DNA of 64,000 nt, taken from Ziziphus jujuba (lineage: Eukaryota > Streptophyta > Magnoliopsida > Rosales > Rhamnaceae). Shown one piece after another: positions 13,220 through 27,158 of this stretch. Under the pieces are notes generated by a model. That model searched no databases. It had not been told where the DNA came from and saw only the letters and a program-made list of their open reading frames with translations. The stretch lies in assembly GCF_031755915.1 (NCBI RefSeq), contig NC_083388.1:19370001-19434000 (forward strand), given 5' to 3'. Positions within the stretch are counted from its first letter, which is position 1, and each line of letters starts with the position of its first letter. The translations under genes and the position numbers were made by a program.

Positions 13220-14146
13220 TGAGAAGTTTTGAATTTGTAAGGAACGTATCCATTATCTTCGTCATTCTTCTTTAAGAAACGTAATTGAGAGGATATTTGA
13301 TATATTCAAATCTAGATTCACAATTTTTAAGCCTGCACCTCCATTTCCATTTAAGACACAAGCAGAGCTAGTTTTAGCTTGTGTAGGATTGCATAATTTT
13401 CTTCACAAGGAACATCGCTTTGATGAGTTTTCTATAGAGCCAAATGATGAATCTTCATCATCATTATTAACATAAGAAACTAAAAATAATAATTTTGAAG
13501 AGCTGTTTGAAAGTCAAGAGCAACAACGAGATAATGCTAATGAATGGAGAACTACAATGGCTTCAAATTGTGGATGGATGCCCAAAATGCAAAAAATCAA
13601 AGCAACGAGCAATAAGTTTTTTTTTTTAAAAAATAAAATTTTACATCTCATAATAATAATAATAGAGATTATATAAGATTATTTGATATATTTATCTAAT
13701 TTTATTTTAATTTATGTTAGTGTTTTTTTTTTAATTTTTTTAAAAATATTTTAAGGATAATATTATTAAAGTTTAAGATTCATGTATATATTATTTGCCT
13801 GTTTGTTAATATTTATTAATTTGTTCGATATCATAAATGTTCAACAATGTTAATAGTATGATAAAAATGAATAAATAAATAAAAAAAAGCTATGTTTATA
13901 GTATAAAATAAATGATATTATTCACCAAAATAGTAAAATAAATTATATAAAAATATTTAAAATCATTAGAATTCCATCAAAACCTGTTAAAGTTTATAAT
14001 ATAAGTTTCACAAACTCTATTAAACTCCATATAGAATTCTGATAAAATCCATATGGAGTTTATTGAATTCTAAGCAAATCCATGAATTCTATAAAACATT
14101 TTAACTCTTTTAAAATCCATTAAATTTCTAATTAAATACATTTTCC
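12592..14146. mobile_element. PIF/Harbinger-type DNA transposon remnant with TIRs and TTA target duplication
   Basis: The two ends are imperfect inverted repeats: the left begins AGGGGTGTATTCAATTAGAA, and the reverse complement of the right begins GGAAAATGTATTTAATTAGA. The match continues through AATTTAATG(A/G)ATTTTAAA, about 35 bases. Both ends are flanked by TTA (12589-12591 and 14147-14149), the usual 3-bp PIF/Harbinger target duplication. The inside carries a degraded piece of the matching transposase and a long poly-A tract near 13187-13217. At 1555 bp it is too short to be autonomous, so it is probably an internally deleted copy. Confidence 0.8.
13236..13617 (+). pseudogene. PIF/Harbinger (DDE_Tnp_4) transposase C-terminal fragment, broken
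   Basis: In one frame it reads LRHSSLRNVIERIFDIFKSR, then a PFKTQ piece and ACVGLHNFLHKE, the C-terminal third of plant Harbinger transposases (RxxIERxFGxLKxRFxIL ... ACCALHNF), followed by an acidic stretch and WRTTMAS. An in-frame TAA sits at 13473-13475. The upstream catalytic part is gone. It lies inside the TIR-bounded element, which supports the classification. Confidence 0.8.
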
Positions 14147-15126
14147 TTAAACTTTCCATAATAATTTTTGAACATTAGACTATAAATGGTTTATGACAGC
14201 ATGTTATCAATGTAATTTTTCTTTTTCTTTTTTATTTAAATGTAACTTTAACATATGAAATGTTTTTCTTCCACAAGTGTGTACATAAAGTTAATTTGGT
14301 GGTGTAGAAAGAATAGTATAGTAGAGATATCAGTGGGTTTGGTAGATTAGATAGGTCCATGAAAATTTAATGGGAGTGGATATTAGGCCATTAGCAACAC
14401 CAGCATAACTCAAGCAACTTTCTTATGACCTGATTTCACATTTCAGTTGCTGTATCAATATTCCAATTATAGATGATGGACAACTTCATAAAATCCTTAC
14501 CTTTCACCCTTTAATAACATCTTATTATTATTATTTTCTTCACAATATAATGTCTTGGACCCAATTTAATGTGTCTCTAGCTCATCAAAGTGATTTGTTT
14601 TTTGTAGATTATCTGTGATATCATGCTCATTTTTCCTTTTGTCCTCATTTATACTGGAGTCACCTTCTTCTTCTTCTTTCCTTTCGTTTTCATATAGAAA
14701 ATGCCAATAAATATGCTTTTTTTTAAATTGTCTTTTTTAAATATTACGATATATTTCTGATATGCGTTTTCCTATGGTCTTGTTTACTAATAAGAAATTA
14801 GTAATTTTTACCCCCCAAAAAAAAAAAAAAAAAGGAGAAATTGGTAATTTTATTTATTTATTTATTTATTTCATTCATTTACGTCGTTCATGTGAGTATT
14901 AATATATAAAGTACATCGAATGTAATACCTTTAATAACCACTTTAAGTATGCCAAAAAAAAATGAGTGAGTAAATAAATAATTTGGAGGGTAAGTGCTTT
15001 TCAAGTACCGCGATCTGCTTTCGGTCGAAATTAACTGATATATTCTTTTGAATACGGTCCAGACAATGATTAATTGTGTTTAACCCTCAGATTATGAATT
15101 CAATCAAATCTAAACCAAAAAAATTG

Positions 15127-15152
<26 letters not shown>
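15127..15152. repeat. (TC)13 microsatellite
   Basis: Thirteen perfect TC units inside AT-rich intergenic DNA. Confidence 0.95.
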
Positions 15153-15157
<5 letters not shown>

Positions 15158-18100
15158 CATATTAATTTAACTGTCTTTAATGTACTGCCACACTATTTGG
15201 TATCTAACCAATTTGATAAAACAAATTTATTGTCAGTATTATTACTCAGCTCCCATAATGCTTGAAGAATTTGTATCATGGTTATTGGAACAATGTTATT
15301 TTTACACTAAATGGGTTTAGTTATTGAATAAGAGAACTATGCTATTTCTTTATATATTTTCATGATTCTGCTCATTAGTTTAATTTTATTTTTATGAATT
15401 GATTATCTACTTTCAAGAACAAAACTTGACTGATGCTCATACACAATAATTTATTCAAAATCTAATAATTGCTTCAGCCAACTTGGGAATAATTGAGTTT
15501 ATAATTAGTAGGTATTTGCGCAATTTATTAAATTGAGTATTACAATATAGAACAAAGTATAGATGATTGAAAGGATTGGGTGATAAACAACATGTTAGAG
15601 AACATCCCTCAATAGTGATCAATTCTGGCTCCATATTAGGAATTCAACCACCAACACATGGAACAGAGTCCATTAGCAACTGGTACCCCATTTCATTGTA
15701 GCTACTTTTTGTATGCAACTTTTGAACTCCTTTAGAATATTGGACCACATTGTATTTTATTCGATCATTTCAGGATGCTCCAATAAAATTTCAAAATAAT
15801 TCTGTCCAATTCAATACATTTCATCATATTAATTAAATAGATATTTAAAAGCATATAAATAATAGATTGTATAGTTGTTTCTCCCAAGACCTCCAGATAG
15901 AAAAAGCTACTAATTAAATAAAATTGAACTCCCCCACTTGGTAATACAATCCTAATTAATGCTAATAAGAATTCTACTAATTACTAAAAAGCGTGAAAGT
16001 CCTCTAATTTCACATATCACTGCAAATCCTCTAATTTCACATATCATCCTGATAAAGTACTTTTTGCTAAATAGAATCTGAATTGTTTGGGGACAAAAAG
16101 AAAATTCTACCATACAAAAAGAAACACAACAAAGAAGAAAACTAACTTAAATTAATTATTGAGCTCAGAATGATGAGCTAAATCTGTAACTTCACCGGTA
16201 ACATCCATTGTCAAACTTTTCAAAACCCCGCAATGTCGCTTGAACTAGTCATGTCCAACAATCTATGTCAATCAAAGTTATAATCTTTTGTTTCAATTTT
16301 AATCAGATTTTTAGTTACCAAAATCGAATCATTTCATTTGGACAATTAGACATCCACCTAACTAATATTACTAAGATCTTAGATAATACCATATAAACCA
16401 CTAATCTGTTTGGTTAGCATAGATAAGCATCCATGTAGATGTTGACAAACGTTTTGGGCCATGGCAATGAGTCAGTAGTAACCAGTGCTGCAAAATATAT
16501 GATTATTATTATCATTATGTTAAAGTAGGAGATTCAAACTTCGAATAATAAAACCGTCTATGTATATATATATGTATCTATCGTGAAGTTGGATTCCGGT
16601 GCCGGGAGTATAACACCAACTATTCAAAAGTAGGAATTCAAACACATGAGTTTTATGATCATTAAACTATTAGATTAATGCTATCATGAATAGCACACCT
16701 TTTTGCCTTTCACAAATTTAAATTGAAAATTGAGAAAATGGTACTATCAGCTGGCCTTTTGAAAAAATTACCTTATAATATTTGTTTGGCATAGTTTATG
16801 AGAAATTGCTTGAAGATTTTAAAAATTCAAAAACTATTTTTGGGAATATTTGGATAAATTTTTCAAAGTGTTTCAAGGCTTTCAAAAAATTTTATAACCA
16901 AAAACAGTAAAAAAAAAAAAAAAATGCGAACAAGATCTAAAAATACTTATTTGTGTCCCTCATGCTAGTTGCCTAATAAAAATTAGGGTGCTAGGTAGGG
17001 CACAGGTTCTCTAAATTCTTATTCCAGTGCTTGACATATTTGGGTTATGATTAATTGAACCTTCAATTATCTTGATAATGGACAACATCTTTCAAATCAC
17101 ATTTGTTGGGTTTTCTTTATCGGATTTTATGGGTTATGTAGACATGCTAACCTACATTCAACTTCAACTTGGTTGATTAGAAATTTTGAAGAGTAGTACT
17201 TTTTGTATAAAAGTTTCTTTGTGTAGATCATTGCCCTCAAAATCCATCCTTTTTATGGATGCCGTGCTTATTAATCATCTTCCTCTATTAATAAGTTATG
17301 CATGCCAAGTCCTTTTCAAATAACATATATATATATATATATATAGATATTTCAGTCCAAAAAACAATAATATGCATGTATACATAGTTCATTACCTATA
17401 TATATATATATATGTGTGTGTATATATAGACAGTTATTTTCTTATCTCATATGATAAAAAGCTATTAAAAATTTTATTATTTGTCAGATTTATATGAATA
17501 TATTGAAATTTAAAATATTCATAAATAACATGAATTATGCATAACTTTATATAAATGTCAAATGTATTTTTCATTTTAAACAATTTAAAAATTAATAATT
17601 ACGACTTTGATATGAGAATTTCTATATATACAGATGTATATATATAAAAGTGGAAACAACTACTGTCATTATTTTTTTGGGACAATTTGAATATATTATA
17701 TACATATGTTCATATTTGAAATATAATGTAATATCTTTAATCATAGGAATAATAAAATAGATCTAAAAATATATACAAATAGATATAAACACCAATTTTT
17801 TATTTTTATTTTTATTTTTTTAATATGCATGCAGCTTCCAAGAATCTAGTCGTGATACCAGGGCTAATGATGAAGCCATCTTTCATCCCATGTTCTCAGC
17901 ACCAAAACTCCAAAAATAAAAAATAAAATAAAATAATAACAATAAAGGTTCTTCAGCCCCTAGCCTCAATGTTGGGCCCACCTAGATGGGCCGTGTCCCA
18001 AAATTCGGTCTACAATCCCGAATTCAACGCAGGTGATTGATTCTATGGTTGAGTAATAGTATTACCATTTTCGTGATTAAAAATGAATAATCGTCAATCT

Positions 18101-20061
18101 GTGTATTCCTCTCATTAATCAGATTTCACAATCATAGGAGTTGTAGGAATTAGATGCATTTCCAGTTTTTCAAACAATTTGCGTCACGGGTGGCATATAT
18201 AATCCAATTGAAGAGACAGAACTAAAATTTGAAAAATAAAAATGTTTAAAAAAAAAAAAAACTATTTGCGAAATCACATTTTTGGTTGGGTTTTGATTTC
18301 TCTGCCTGATTTTAAGATATATATTAATAATAATAACGATTACCATAGTAATAAAAGACTGGACAAATGTACAAAAATTATGATGATTACCTCCACAACA
18401 GTTTGTAGAAAAGTAAAGGAAAATTATGTAAAAAAAATGAAAACGAATTTTGTAACTTTGGAACTATTTAGTGTCCTTCGAAACATTTGAGATGCACGAC
18501 ACCTAATATAGTAAAACCTTAATTAATGATTTTTTTTATAAAATTAATTAATTAATAAATGTTTGATAAATGAATAATCTCGTAATAAAAAATAAATAAT
18601 ATATATAAACATTTATCATACATAATAAAAAAAATTTACTTAATAGCTTTTTTTTTCACTTTTTTTCCCCCCATAATATGCATATAAAGTTGTTTTTGCT
18701 TTTATGGATGTAGAAGAAAAGAAAATAAAATTTTAAATAAGAATTAATCAACTGATCCATTAATTCACAATCAAAAGTAGTTTTCTGTAAGTGGAGGTCA
18801 ACTAATTAGTTAATTGAATAAAGATTGTGGGTTCTTCCCATTAATAAACTCTAAATGATTGTTGATTTTTTTCTTCATTTACCCCGATTGAGTAATGATC
18901 AATTCTATATTTGTAAATTTGATCAAACTTGATTGATTTTTCCTTTATTAATATATGTATATATGATACAGTTAGTAAAATTATTTATCTAAAATAATAT
19001 AATTTTTTTAAAAATTAATAAATTATTTATTTATCAATAAATAAATAATCCCTCCAAATGACCAATTTTTTATAATTTCTAAATATTTATTTATAAAAAT
19101 TTTACTGTACTTTATGGATATATAAAATATATCTGATGATGGATTGCTCATAAATTTATTAATTTGATTTAATATGCTTTCTGTATATATTATGAAGAAA
19201 TGTCTGCCATCGGGCTTGGATCTTACAAAATACAAAATTTTTCTGAGGACAGATTTCAATGGAGGAATAACGGAGCTCTTTTCTTTTCTTTTCTTTTTTT
19301 TTTTTTGGGCCATTAATGGAGCTATTGAAAAGGGTTTTACATACATACTACCTTTCTAATTTTTTTCTTTTTTTTTTCAGTCCAGATATTAGAAAACCAT
19401 AATTTGGGAAAGGTTCATTTTATAAAGAGAGTGGATAAATATTTTTAACAAATAATTTTAATCTTCAATTTTTTTTTTATCCAATCTTTAATAAATATGT
19501 ATGTTTACTAAATCAGTTATTAAAAAAAATCAACGTTTAAAAATTATAATTTATTTACTATAAAACTGTTTTTAACCATTGAAAAAGATTAGTTCAACGG
19601 TTAAAATTATTTGTTAGAAATATTTTCAAATCCATTAGTACATTTAGCCGCTTCATATATGTATATGTAAACACATACACACATACACACACATTTTTTC
19701 AAATAAATAAATAAATAAATAAATTTTTAAATAAGTCACTGAAAAATGTTTGGTTTAACCATAAGCAGCATTGAAATCCTTTTTTCTGCTATACCTAGAA
19801 AACTTTTATTATTATTTTTGGATAAATTCTAGCAAACTGTTATTGAATGTGCTGTTAAAATAAATAATAAGAAGCAGCTACAGTAAAATTCTTTATCCAT
19901 TAAATCAAACAAAACCCTTATCCATTAATTCAAAAAAAAATCCGCTTGACTAAAATTATGTTTGATAGCTTGATCAGTTTTTATTTTTTCTAATTAATTG
20001 TATGTAATTTATTTTCCTTAAGTGTTAACTAATGGTAGTCATAGCTTTCTTTTATTGTTCA

Positions 20062-20215
20062 ACAGGAATATTTTATTGAAAGCAAGAAAACAACAATGTA
20101 TATCATTGCTAAGTAAAGAACTGAACTCACAGGACGAAGTAAAGTCCCACCCAAGAAAAAGAATAACTATTAGCAGTCTTGGCTAGCCAGTCCGCTGCTT
20201 TATTTGCAATGGTAG
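20062..20215 (-). pseudogene. Fragment resembling a LINE RNase H C-terminus
   Basis: The minus strand reads ANKAADWLAKTANSY followed by FSWVGLYFVL and a stop. It resembles the C-terminal motif of RNase H domains in plant non-LTR retrotransposons and their domesticated relatives (xANxAADxLAK). An AATAAA-like signal lies shortly after. Only about 45 residues are left, so this is a relic and the assignment is tentative. Confidence 0.4.
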
Positions 20216-20762
20216 TTATAGTTTGTTAAAAGTTTCAAATAATTATAAATTTTAAAAAAATTTAAAGAAAAAAATTCAAAATAAATATAATTTTAAGTTT
20301 TATTTGATACTTAATTTTTTTCTTGATTTATAATTAAGTTAAATATTTAACAAACTTTAACTATTTTAGAGGGAAAAAAAAAAAAAAAACTAAAAACCGA
20401 TTAGGTTATCAAAAAGCATATGCATTTTTTACTCTTTCTTTTCAAGATAAACATAGCCATAAAACCTCTATAAATATAATTTTATTCTACTGGCATCGTG
20501 AAGCATCATATGCTGGATGTCACATGACTTGTATACTCTATCCTGATAGTTATACAAAAAACCATCACTTTAATAATATATTGGTGGAGTATATAATTTT
20601 AATAAAATATTAAAATTTTAGGAGGGAAAAATGAATTTTTCATATAAACTTATATTAACACCAAATATATTTTTAAATCTGAATTCTTGAACAATTTAAT
20701 AGTTGATAAGAATGAGTTTGATAGTTTTTTTTTCCAAAATAATCCTAATAAGAAAATTTTCT

Positions 20763-20793
<31 letters not shown>

Positions 20794-21065
20794 CTTATAT
20801 TAGTTCGAGTGATGATTTTAGTATCAGATTTTTCTTTGATAAGTTTTTAAATTGCTTTAATGGTTGGTATTTAAAAATTAATAAATGATTTAGTATGAAT
20901 TCAATGATATATTAAAATTTTATATAAGAAAAATAAATTTTGTAAAAACCACATGAATCATAAAATAATTTTAAAATTTTAATTTTAAATCGATTGAATG
21001 ATTGATAAATATATATATATATATATATAAGAAGTCTGTTAATGACCAAACCATATGAATGTGGT

Positions 21066-21096
<31 letters not shown>

Positions 21097-24000
21097 ACTT
21101 CATGAAAGGATTGTTGGCATGGCAAAAGGATATAGATTTATATAGCCCTTTAAACCAAGTTAATTGGCAAGTTAATTCTTTGTCTATGGTGCTTAGTAGA
21201 TAAAAATATTTACTCATCGACCAAACATCCAGATGGTACAAAAGGGTGAACCACACCTACAACATTTCAATGCACCTACCCTACATTATTTTGGCAGAGT
21301 GTATGCTTTGTTCCGATTTATGGTTTCGGATTAGGGACAAAACAGTTGTTCAAACAGGGATATACCAAATATTTCTGGTTTCACATAGAGCTCTCAATTT
21401 GGTGGACATTTCTTTCTTTTGTCTAATTTCCAACTCCTAAAATTCTATATCCTATGATCCATATTTGAGCCTTCAAAATAATCTAAATTTGTGAATAGCA
21501 TACTTTCTTTGAGCCTACCTCTCGTGTATAAGAAGGTGCAGACCAACAACAACATGCCAAGCATATGATCCATAATTAAACTTAATTAAAATCTTTTGGG
21601 ACCCATTTGCATGTCTACCCTATGAACATATATAGAAGGAAGACATACAAGGAACATGCATTATAATTAGTGTTAAGAGTTCTAATTAAAAAAAGAAAAA
21701 AAAAAGTTAAAATACTCGAGAGTTCTAATAAAAAAAGACTCCAAATATTGCTTTTGAACCAAGGAATTAGTCAAATATCTTTTTGTTTGTTGGGGTTTCT
21801 TAGTCTAATAACTTAAAGTCATACAAACTACCCAACCTGTTAATCAACATAAATTGAATTGTCTTTAATTACCAAAAGAAAAAAATTGAATTGTTTTAAT
21901 TGAATTGTTTTATGTAATTACCATTATTGCCCTTCTCATCTAAATAGTACAAAAAAATTAATGAGACAATTGTTCCATGTACCAAGAGGAAAAGAAAATT
22001 CTCAGCCAAAAAAATAAATAAATAAAGAAAATAAAGAAAAAAAAAAAAGGAAAAAGAAGGAAATTCAGTGGTCCCTTTATTTTATTTTTATAATTTTTCT
22101 ATAAGAAACTGAGATCAGGTAGCAGAAAATGAAATGCCAAAAAAGATGACAGCTTATACCAGATACCAAAATTGCCAGCAGGGATTTCTTGTAGTCTTAT
22201 ACACGTAAAAAAAAATCAATGATTTATTTATTTTCTATTAGGTCTGAACATCTTAACGATCATAGTTCTTTTCTCAAAAAGTGGCACGTGAGTTGTGACA
22301 CGGTATATATGAAAATTACTATATATATATATATAATATTATACAACTCACATTGGTGGAATAGACGGTTTTATCATTAATTAACTTATTTATTTTTATT
22401 AATCAATGGTCAATGTTTAAAATTATATATGATTTACTTAATATCTATAAAATTTATTTTACTCAAATAAAATTTTAATATATCATGATTATTTTTAAAT
22501 TTCTAATTTAAATATTAATAAAAATTAAAGTGATTTAATAATCAATAACTAATAAAAGAAGAAGAGTTGATGTTAAACAAAAATATATGGACAATATTTT
22601 CTTTTCCTGTTTTCAGAAACATGAAGACAAAAGAAGCAATCAATGAATTAAATTTAGGACGGAAGTTTTTATTGTGAAAATAACAGAAGCAACATGACAA
22701 ATTCTTTTTCTCTATAGGCTTCACATAGGAAGGTTCTTGATGGAACAAAAGCGAAAACAGAACCTTATAGAGACTCTTCTTTCTAGGAAACAATGCCAAT
22801 ATACACCTATCTACCACAAGCTACACCAAATCTACCATGTCATATAAGACACCACAAAATATGGTTTTAGATTCTTTATCTTCTATGAGATTATTATAGC
22901 TTCTTTTTTTTTTTTTTTTTTTTTTTTGGGTGGTGGAGATTCTAATTCAGAGTTTGTGAGTTTGTGTGCAAATAATGGTAAAAGTTGGATGGGATTGTTT
23001 TTTATTTTTTATTTTATTCTAACTTAGAATTTTTATAGTAGATTTTATTATTTCACCGTCTCCCAAAAAAAAAAAAAAATTGAAATTATGGGTTGCTTAG
23101 GAGGCAATATTTTCTTAACAAATTTTATACGTAATAGGCAATAAGACAAAGTTTTATGCATTTATGTTAGGTTCTATAGCCTGCAAATTGGCATCACATT
23201 GACAAAATTATGGGTGACAAAGATATATTTCATTACGTGCGGACCCGTGACCCATTGCTTTACCTGCCCACTTCATAGGGTGCGTCACCATGAGCTCGTG
23301 ATCTACCACTTTAATTGATTAATTAATTAATTTTTCTTATAATTTATGGGCGAAGAGTCATTTTCTTTTAAGAAATTTATTTGACAATATGCTCAATTCA
23401 TTAATGTAAAAAATATATATATTTTTCCATTTATTGTTTTACGTAGAAGTTCAACAATTACTTACCAAAGGGGGAAGTATTTATAATTTTTCAAAATATA
23501 AATTATATCTGAAAAATGTGCAAATTAGGTAGAAAAAAAAATGATACATAATTGTCCTTAATTATCAATTAGGACAGTTCGATGGTTTATCAATACCAAC
23601 CAGTATATAAATTATAAAACTTTCTTATGGTTCAATAATTAATTTGTTGGTAGAAGAATTCTCAACGCTGTATATTAAGACCAAAAAGTAGGAATCTATA
23701 GCACATTTTCCTTTTTATTTGTTTCTGTGACAAAGAATATTGTGATATTGTGACTATTTTTGTGCCATATATAGTATTTATATATGATTGAGTTTCCCTT
23801 TCAAAAAAATTCGGAAGCAATTTAATTAAAATCTTCTAATTCTAACATTATAATTGTTATCCTTTCATTCTTACTTGCTTTTATACATACTCAGTTAACA
23901 ATAAAATCATTTCATATCAATATATAATCGATTATCAATTTATAACAATTTACCAGTGATACTCGAAAATCACTTTAAAATTAATAAACAAATTGCATAA

Positions 24001-26379
24001 TATTCAAACCTAAGCGGGCACGGACATTTATTGTGGGTGGAAAGTGGAAACAATCAACACCAAACTGCTTTTATTCAACCAGCTTGAAACAGTTGAACAT
24101 TTAAATATAATCTCCAAGACTTAAACCAGAGTTTCATTGACTTGAACCAAACTCTCAGCACAAAGTTATTCTTTCTTTTTTTTTTAATTGGTATTTATCG
24201 CAAATGGTAACGATTACCAGTGTAACTAATAGTAATACACTTCTTGCATGCATGATGAGTTTGAATTTCCACGTTCAGATAAAGTAAATAAAAAAATAGC
24301 TAATATATATATATATATATATTATCAACACAAGATATAAATGGGTTTTGAATGGATCTCCTTCCTCCAAGTTGTCAAGTACAGTGAGCAGTAAAGCCTT
24401 ACATATGATCACATAGAAATAGAATGATGGTTTTGACCCACATTGTTTAATTAGGTCTGATCAAATCGGTGGTCCAATTTTATCGAAAGTTTGGTTCAAC
24501 TTATCTTCGTGTTTTTAATTCTTCAGGAAAATTATTGTTCTAAAGTGAAAAAAGGTTAATTATACCTTATCCATATATATGTTACTTTACATGTTATTAC
24601 CACGTGATTGAAATTAATCATATTAAATGATTTTGTTATAAAGTACGAATTATTGGACATGTACAAGAAAGTTAATAACTCCAACTGTCTCAATTAAAAA
24701 TCTAAGATAAGTATATATTTTTTTTAAATGTCATATATAAAACCCAAGAAATTAATGTACAAATAAAAATTTTAAAGTTTAGAATTTGATTAAACTGAGA
24801 AACAATATTAATTTATTTAATACAAAAAATAAAGATGAGCAATACATATATAGGAAGTTAAATAATGACCATTAGGAGACTTTCGGCTGTATTAACATGT
24901 TGATTTAGGTCGATTCTAGGGGCATTATTTATTAATTGTCATTTCCCTTCTCTTAATTTGACTTATGAATGGCCAAACCCAATTGATTGTTTTTAGTTAG
25001 ACAGACCGACTCTGTTGAGGAATTTTTTTTTTTAATACAATTGTTGAGGATTTGAAAATGAGGTGTTTCGACATTTTAATTTATATTTTTTTTCTATTCA
25101 CATTTCCTTTGTATTTATTGGCTTTTAAAATAATATATATCATAGTATAAACATATGCTTTTAGAGTCAATGTAAAACTTTCAATCAAATGTACAACCAA
25201 ACAGCAAAAATGATTTGGAAACCACTTTTTAATAATTTTTTTAACATAAAATAAGATAAAAAAAAAGTTTAAGCTAAAAAATTTAAAGTAATTATGTAGT
25301 TCACTCTTAATAAAATAACATGTAATAACACCGTGAATTTTCAAAACCTTATTTATGAATCAACAATGACCATTACCAAATTGTTGATATGGAGCTAAGA
25401 TGCGACACTAAAGCTTAAATGTTGCTATTTATCACGATGATTATTTTTAAAAGTTTGATAAAAAAATCCATAATATTTTGGCAATTAATAATTATCATAT
25501 TAGTCTACTAGTGTTTGAACTTGGGAAAAATATTTTTGTTAGAGAATAATTTCGGACAGAGTTTGCTTGAAAATTCTCGTGGGCATGTGTGTTAGAATTG
25601 GACTATGCAGACAAACCTAGCAAGAAGATGGTATTCACGTTTCAGATCTCACTGCTAAAGTGCCCCAATTCTTACATCTCTAACTTTAACCACCATGTTA
25701 ATCTCAATTAAGATGTTTGACCAAATTAAGTTTGAAAATTACTGCTTTCAAACTAAAACTAAAGTAAAAAAGAAAAAACAAAATTTTAATTTATTATATA
25801 TTTTGTACACTCATATGAAATGAAAACACATATGCAAATCATTCACAAAAAAACCTACACTCCAATAATAATAATAATAAAAAAAAGTACAAACACTAAA
25901 AAACAAATGAGAGAGACAAAAAAAAAAAAGAAAAAAAAAAGAAAAAGAAAATTGAATGAATAAAGAAAAAAAAGAAAAAGAAAAAAAGAAAAGGGGAATA
26001 AGTAAATTACTGATAATCAGTCATCTTCAAAACAAATCAGGAGGAGCTTACAGAATTTCCATGCTTGTGTTTTACTGTATGTTTGTGTTGGAAGGCATCT
26101 AAAACTTATCACCTACCGCTGATAACTCCATCTCTTCTTCTTCTTCTCTTATTATCCCCACTACTCACAGCTATCAAAATCCCATCTTTCTCTACCATCT
26201 TGAGGACCTTTATAGTCATTTTTCAGTTTTGGGTTTGGGTTTTTGTTTTTGACAAGGCTCAGGGCTGGTGTTAGAAAGCTCCATCCCAGCTTAGATTTGC
26301 ACACAACACACACACTTAAAACATTTTTCACACAGAAAAAAATCCCAGAAAGGAAAAATTTTCAAGTCTAATGCTGGGC

Positions 26380-26387
26380 TATATAAT
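26380..26387 (+). promoter_or_regulatory. Candidate TATA box of the receptor-like kinase gene
   Basis: TATATAAT about 65 bases upstream of the first ATG of the leader, in otherwise TA-poor DNA. A start about 30 bases downstream would give a leader spanning the uORFs and the 5'UTR intron. Position is inferred without transcript data. Confidence 0.4.
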
Positions 26388-26444
26388 TGGATTTTTTTAG
26401 GAGTGGGTTTATTTGGGTTTCTTGAATTGGGTATTCGTAAACCC

Positions 26445-26562
26445 ATGTTGTTTATGTTAGCTTTTGGTCGGAGATCTGGAAATCTGTGGTTCTGTTTCTT
26501 GTCTTGGGACAAGGAATGTTGAAGATGTTTCCAAGATCTGGGCTTTGAGCATGTCTTTGTGA
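26445..26562 (+). other. Upstream ORFs in the leader of the receptor-like kinase gene
   Basis: Three consecutive short ATG frames precede the 5'UTR intron: 26445-26522 (25 codons plus stop), 26516-26548 (10 codons, overlapping the first) and 26551-26562 (3 codons). All end before the inferred splice donor at 26579, so if the leader is transcribed they would be met before the main ATG and could reduce its translation. Coding is not shown. Confidence 0.45.
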
Positions 26563-26578
26563 AAATCTTCTAGTAGAG

Positions 26579-27139
26579 GTATGAATATGAAGAGTTTTGT
26601 TAGACATTGAGATTTCTTTGGTTTCTTTTTTATCTAGATTCTGTTCTTTGGTTTTACTGGGTCATTTTTTTTTTCCTCTCTCTGTTTTCTGATGATTCGT
26701 CGCTTTTTCCTCTCTCTGTTTTCTGATGATTCGTCGCGTCAAAAATTTTCGTTTTTGGTGGTAAACTTACTATATGGAAATGAAACTTGCTCTACCGTTT
26801 AGTGGGATCTTCTATTTACATTGTGTTATTTGATATGATTTTTCTATATGTTCCAATGAAAAAATCCTGGTGGGTTTCCAAGTTTGATGTTTGTGGCTTT
26901 TTTCCCCCCATATCTTGTATTGTTTGTGTGAAAATGTTTAATGTTTATATTGTAGTCAGTAGTCAGTAACATACGTAACGTTACTATCTCTTAACTGCAT
27001 CATCTATAGATAGCAATAAGGATGAATGGGTGGAAAGAGTTTCAATATGATTTCAATAATGATGGAGCATTGTCAACCTTAATTTGACCCGGCTTTAATG
27101 AAATTTGTTTCTTTCACATGTCTTTCTTAAATTTGATAG
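26579..27139 (+). other. 5'UTR intron of the receptor-like kinase gene
   Basis: Donor AG/GTATGA at 26579 and acceptor TTTGATAG ending at 27139, 19 bases before the main ATG. The intervening DNA is T-rich, as in plant introns, and contains a 34-bp direct repeat. Leader introns are common in this kinase family and often raise expression. The exact borders are inferred. Confidence 0.55.
26671..26738. repeat. 34-bp tandem duplication in the leader intron
   Basis: Two nearly perfect copies of a unit starting TTTTCCTCTCTCTGTTTTCT and ending GATTCGTCGC follow each other with a 34-base period. Confidence 0.9.
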
Positions 27140-27158
27140 GCATCTGGATATCCTGAAA

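Larger units (their letters stand above)
14150..26379. other. 12-kb AT-rich gene-poor region
   Basis: No gene model could be built. Open frames are short, low in complexity and lack splice context. The stretch holds many simple repeats, including (TC)13 at 15127-15152, TA tracts near 17327-17345, 21009-21029, 21066-21092 and 24303-24321, (AAAT)n at about 19700-19724, and poly-A/T runs. The only coding trace I recognise is the RNase H-like scrap near 20.1 kb. A purine-only A/G tract lies at about 25905-26000, upstream of the kinase gene. Confidence 0.65.

Noticed and set aside
18500..18625. AT-rich palindromic-looking stretch, possible MITE
   Set aside because: No clear terminal inverted repeats or target duplication could be fixed.
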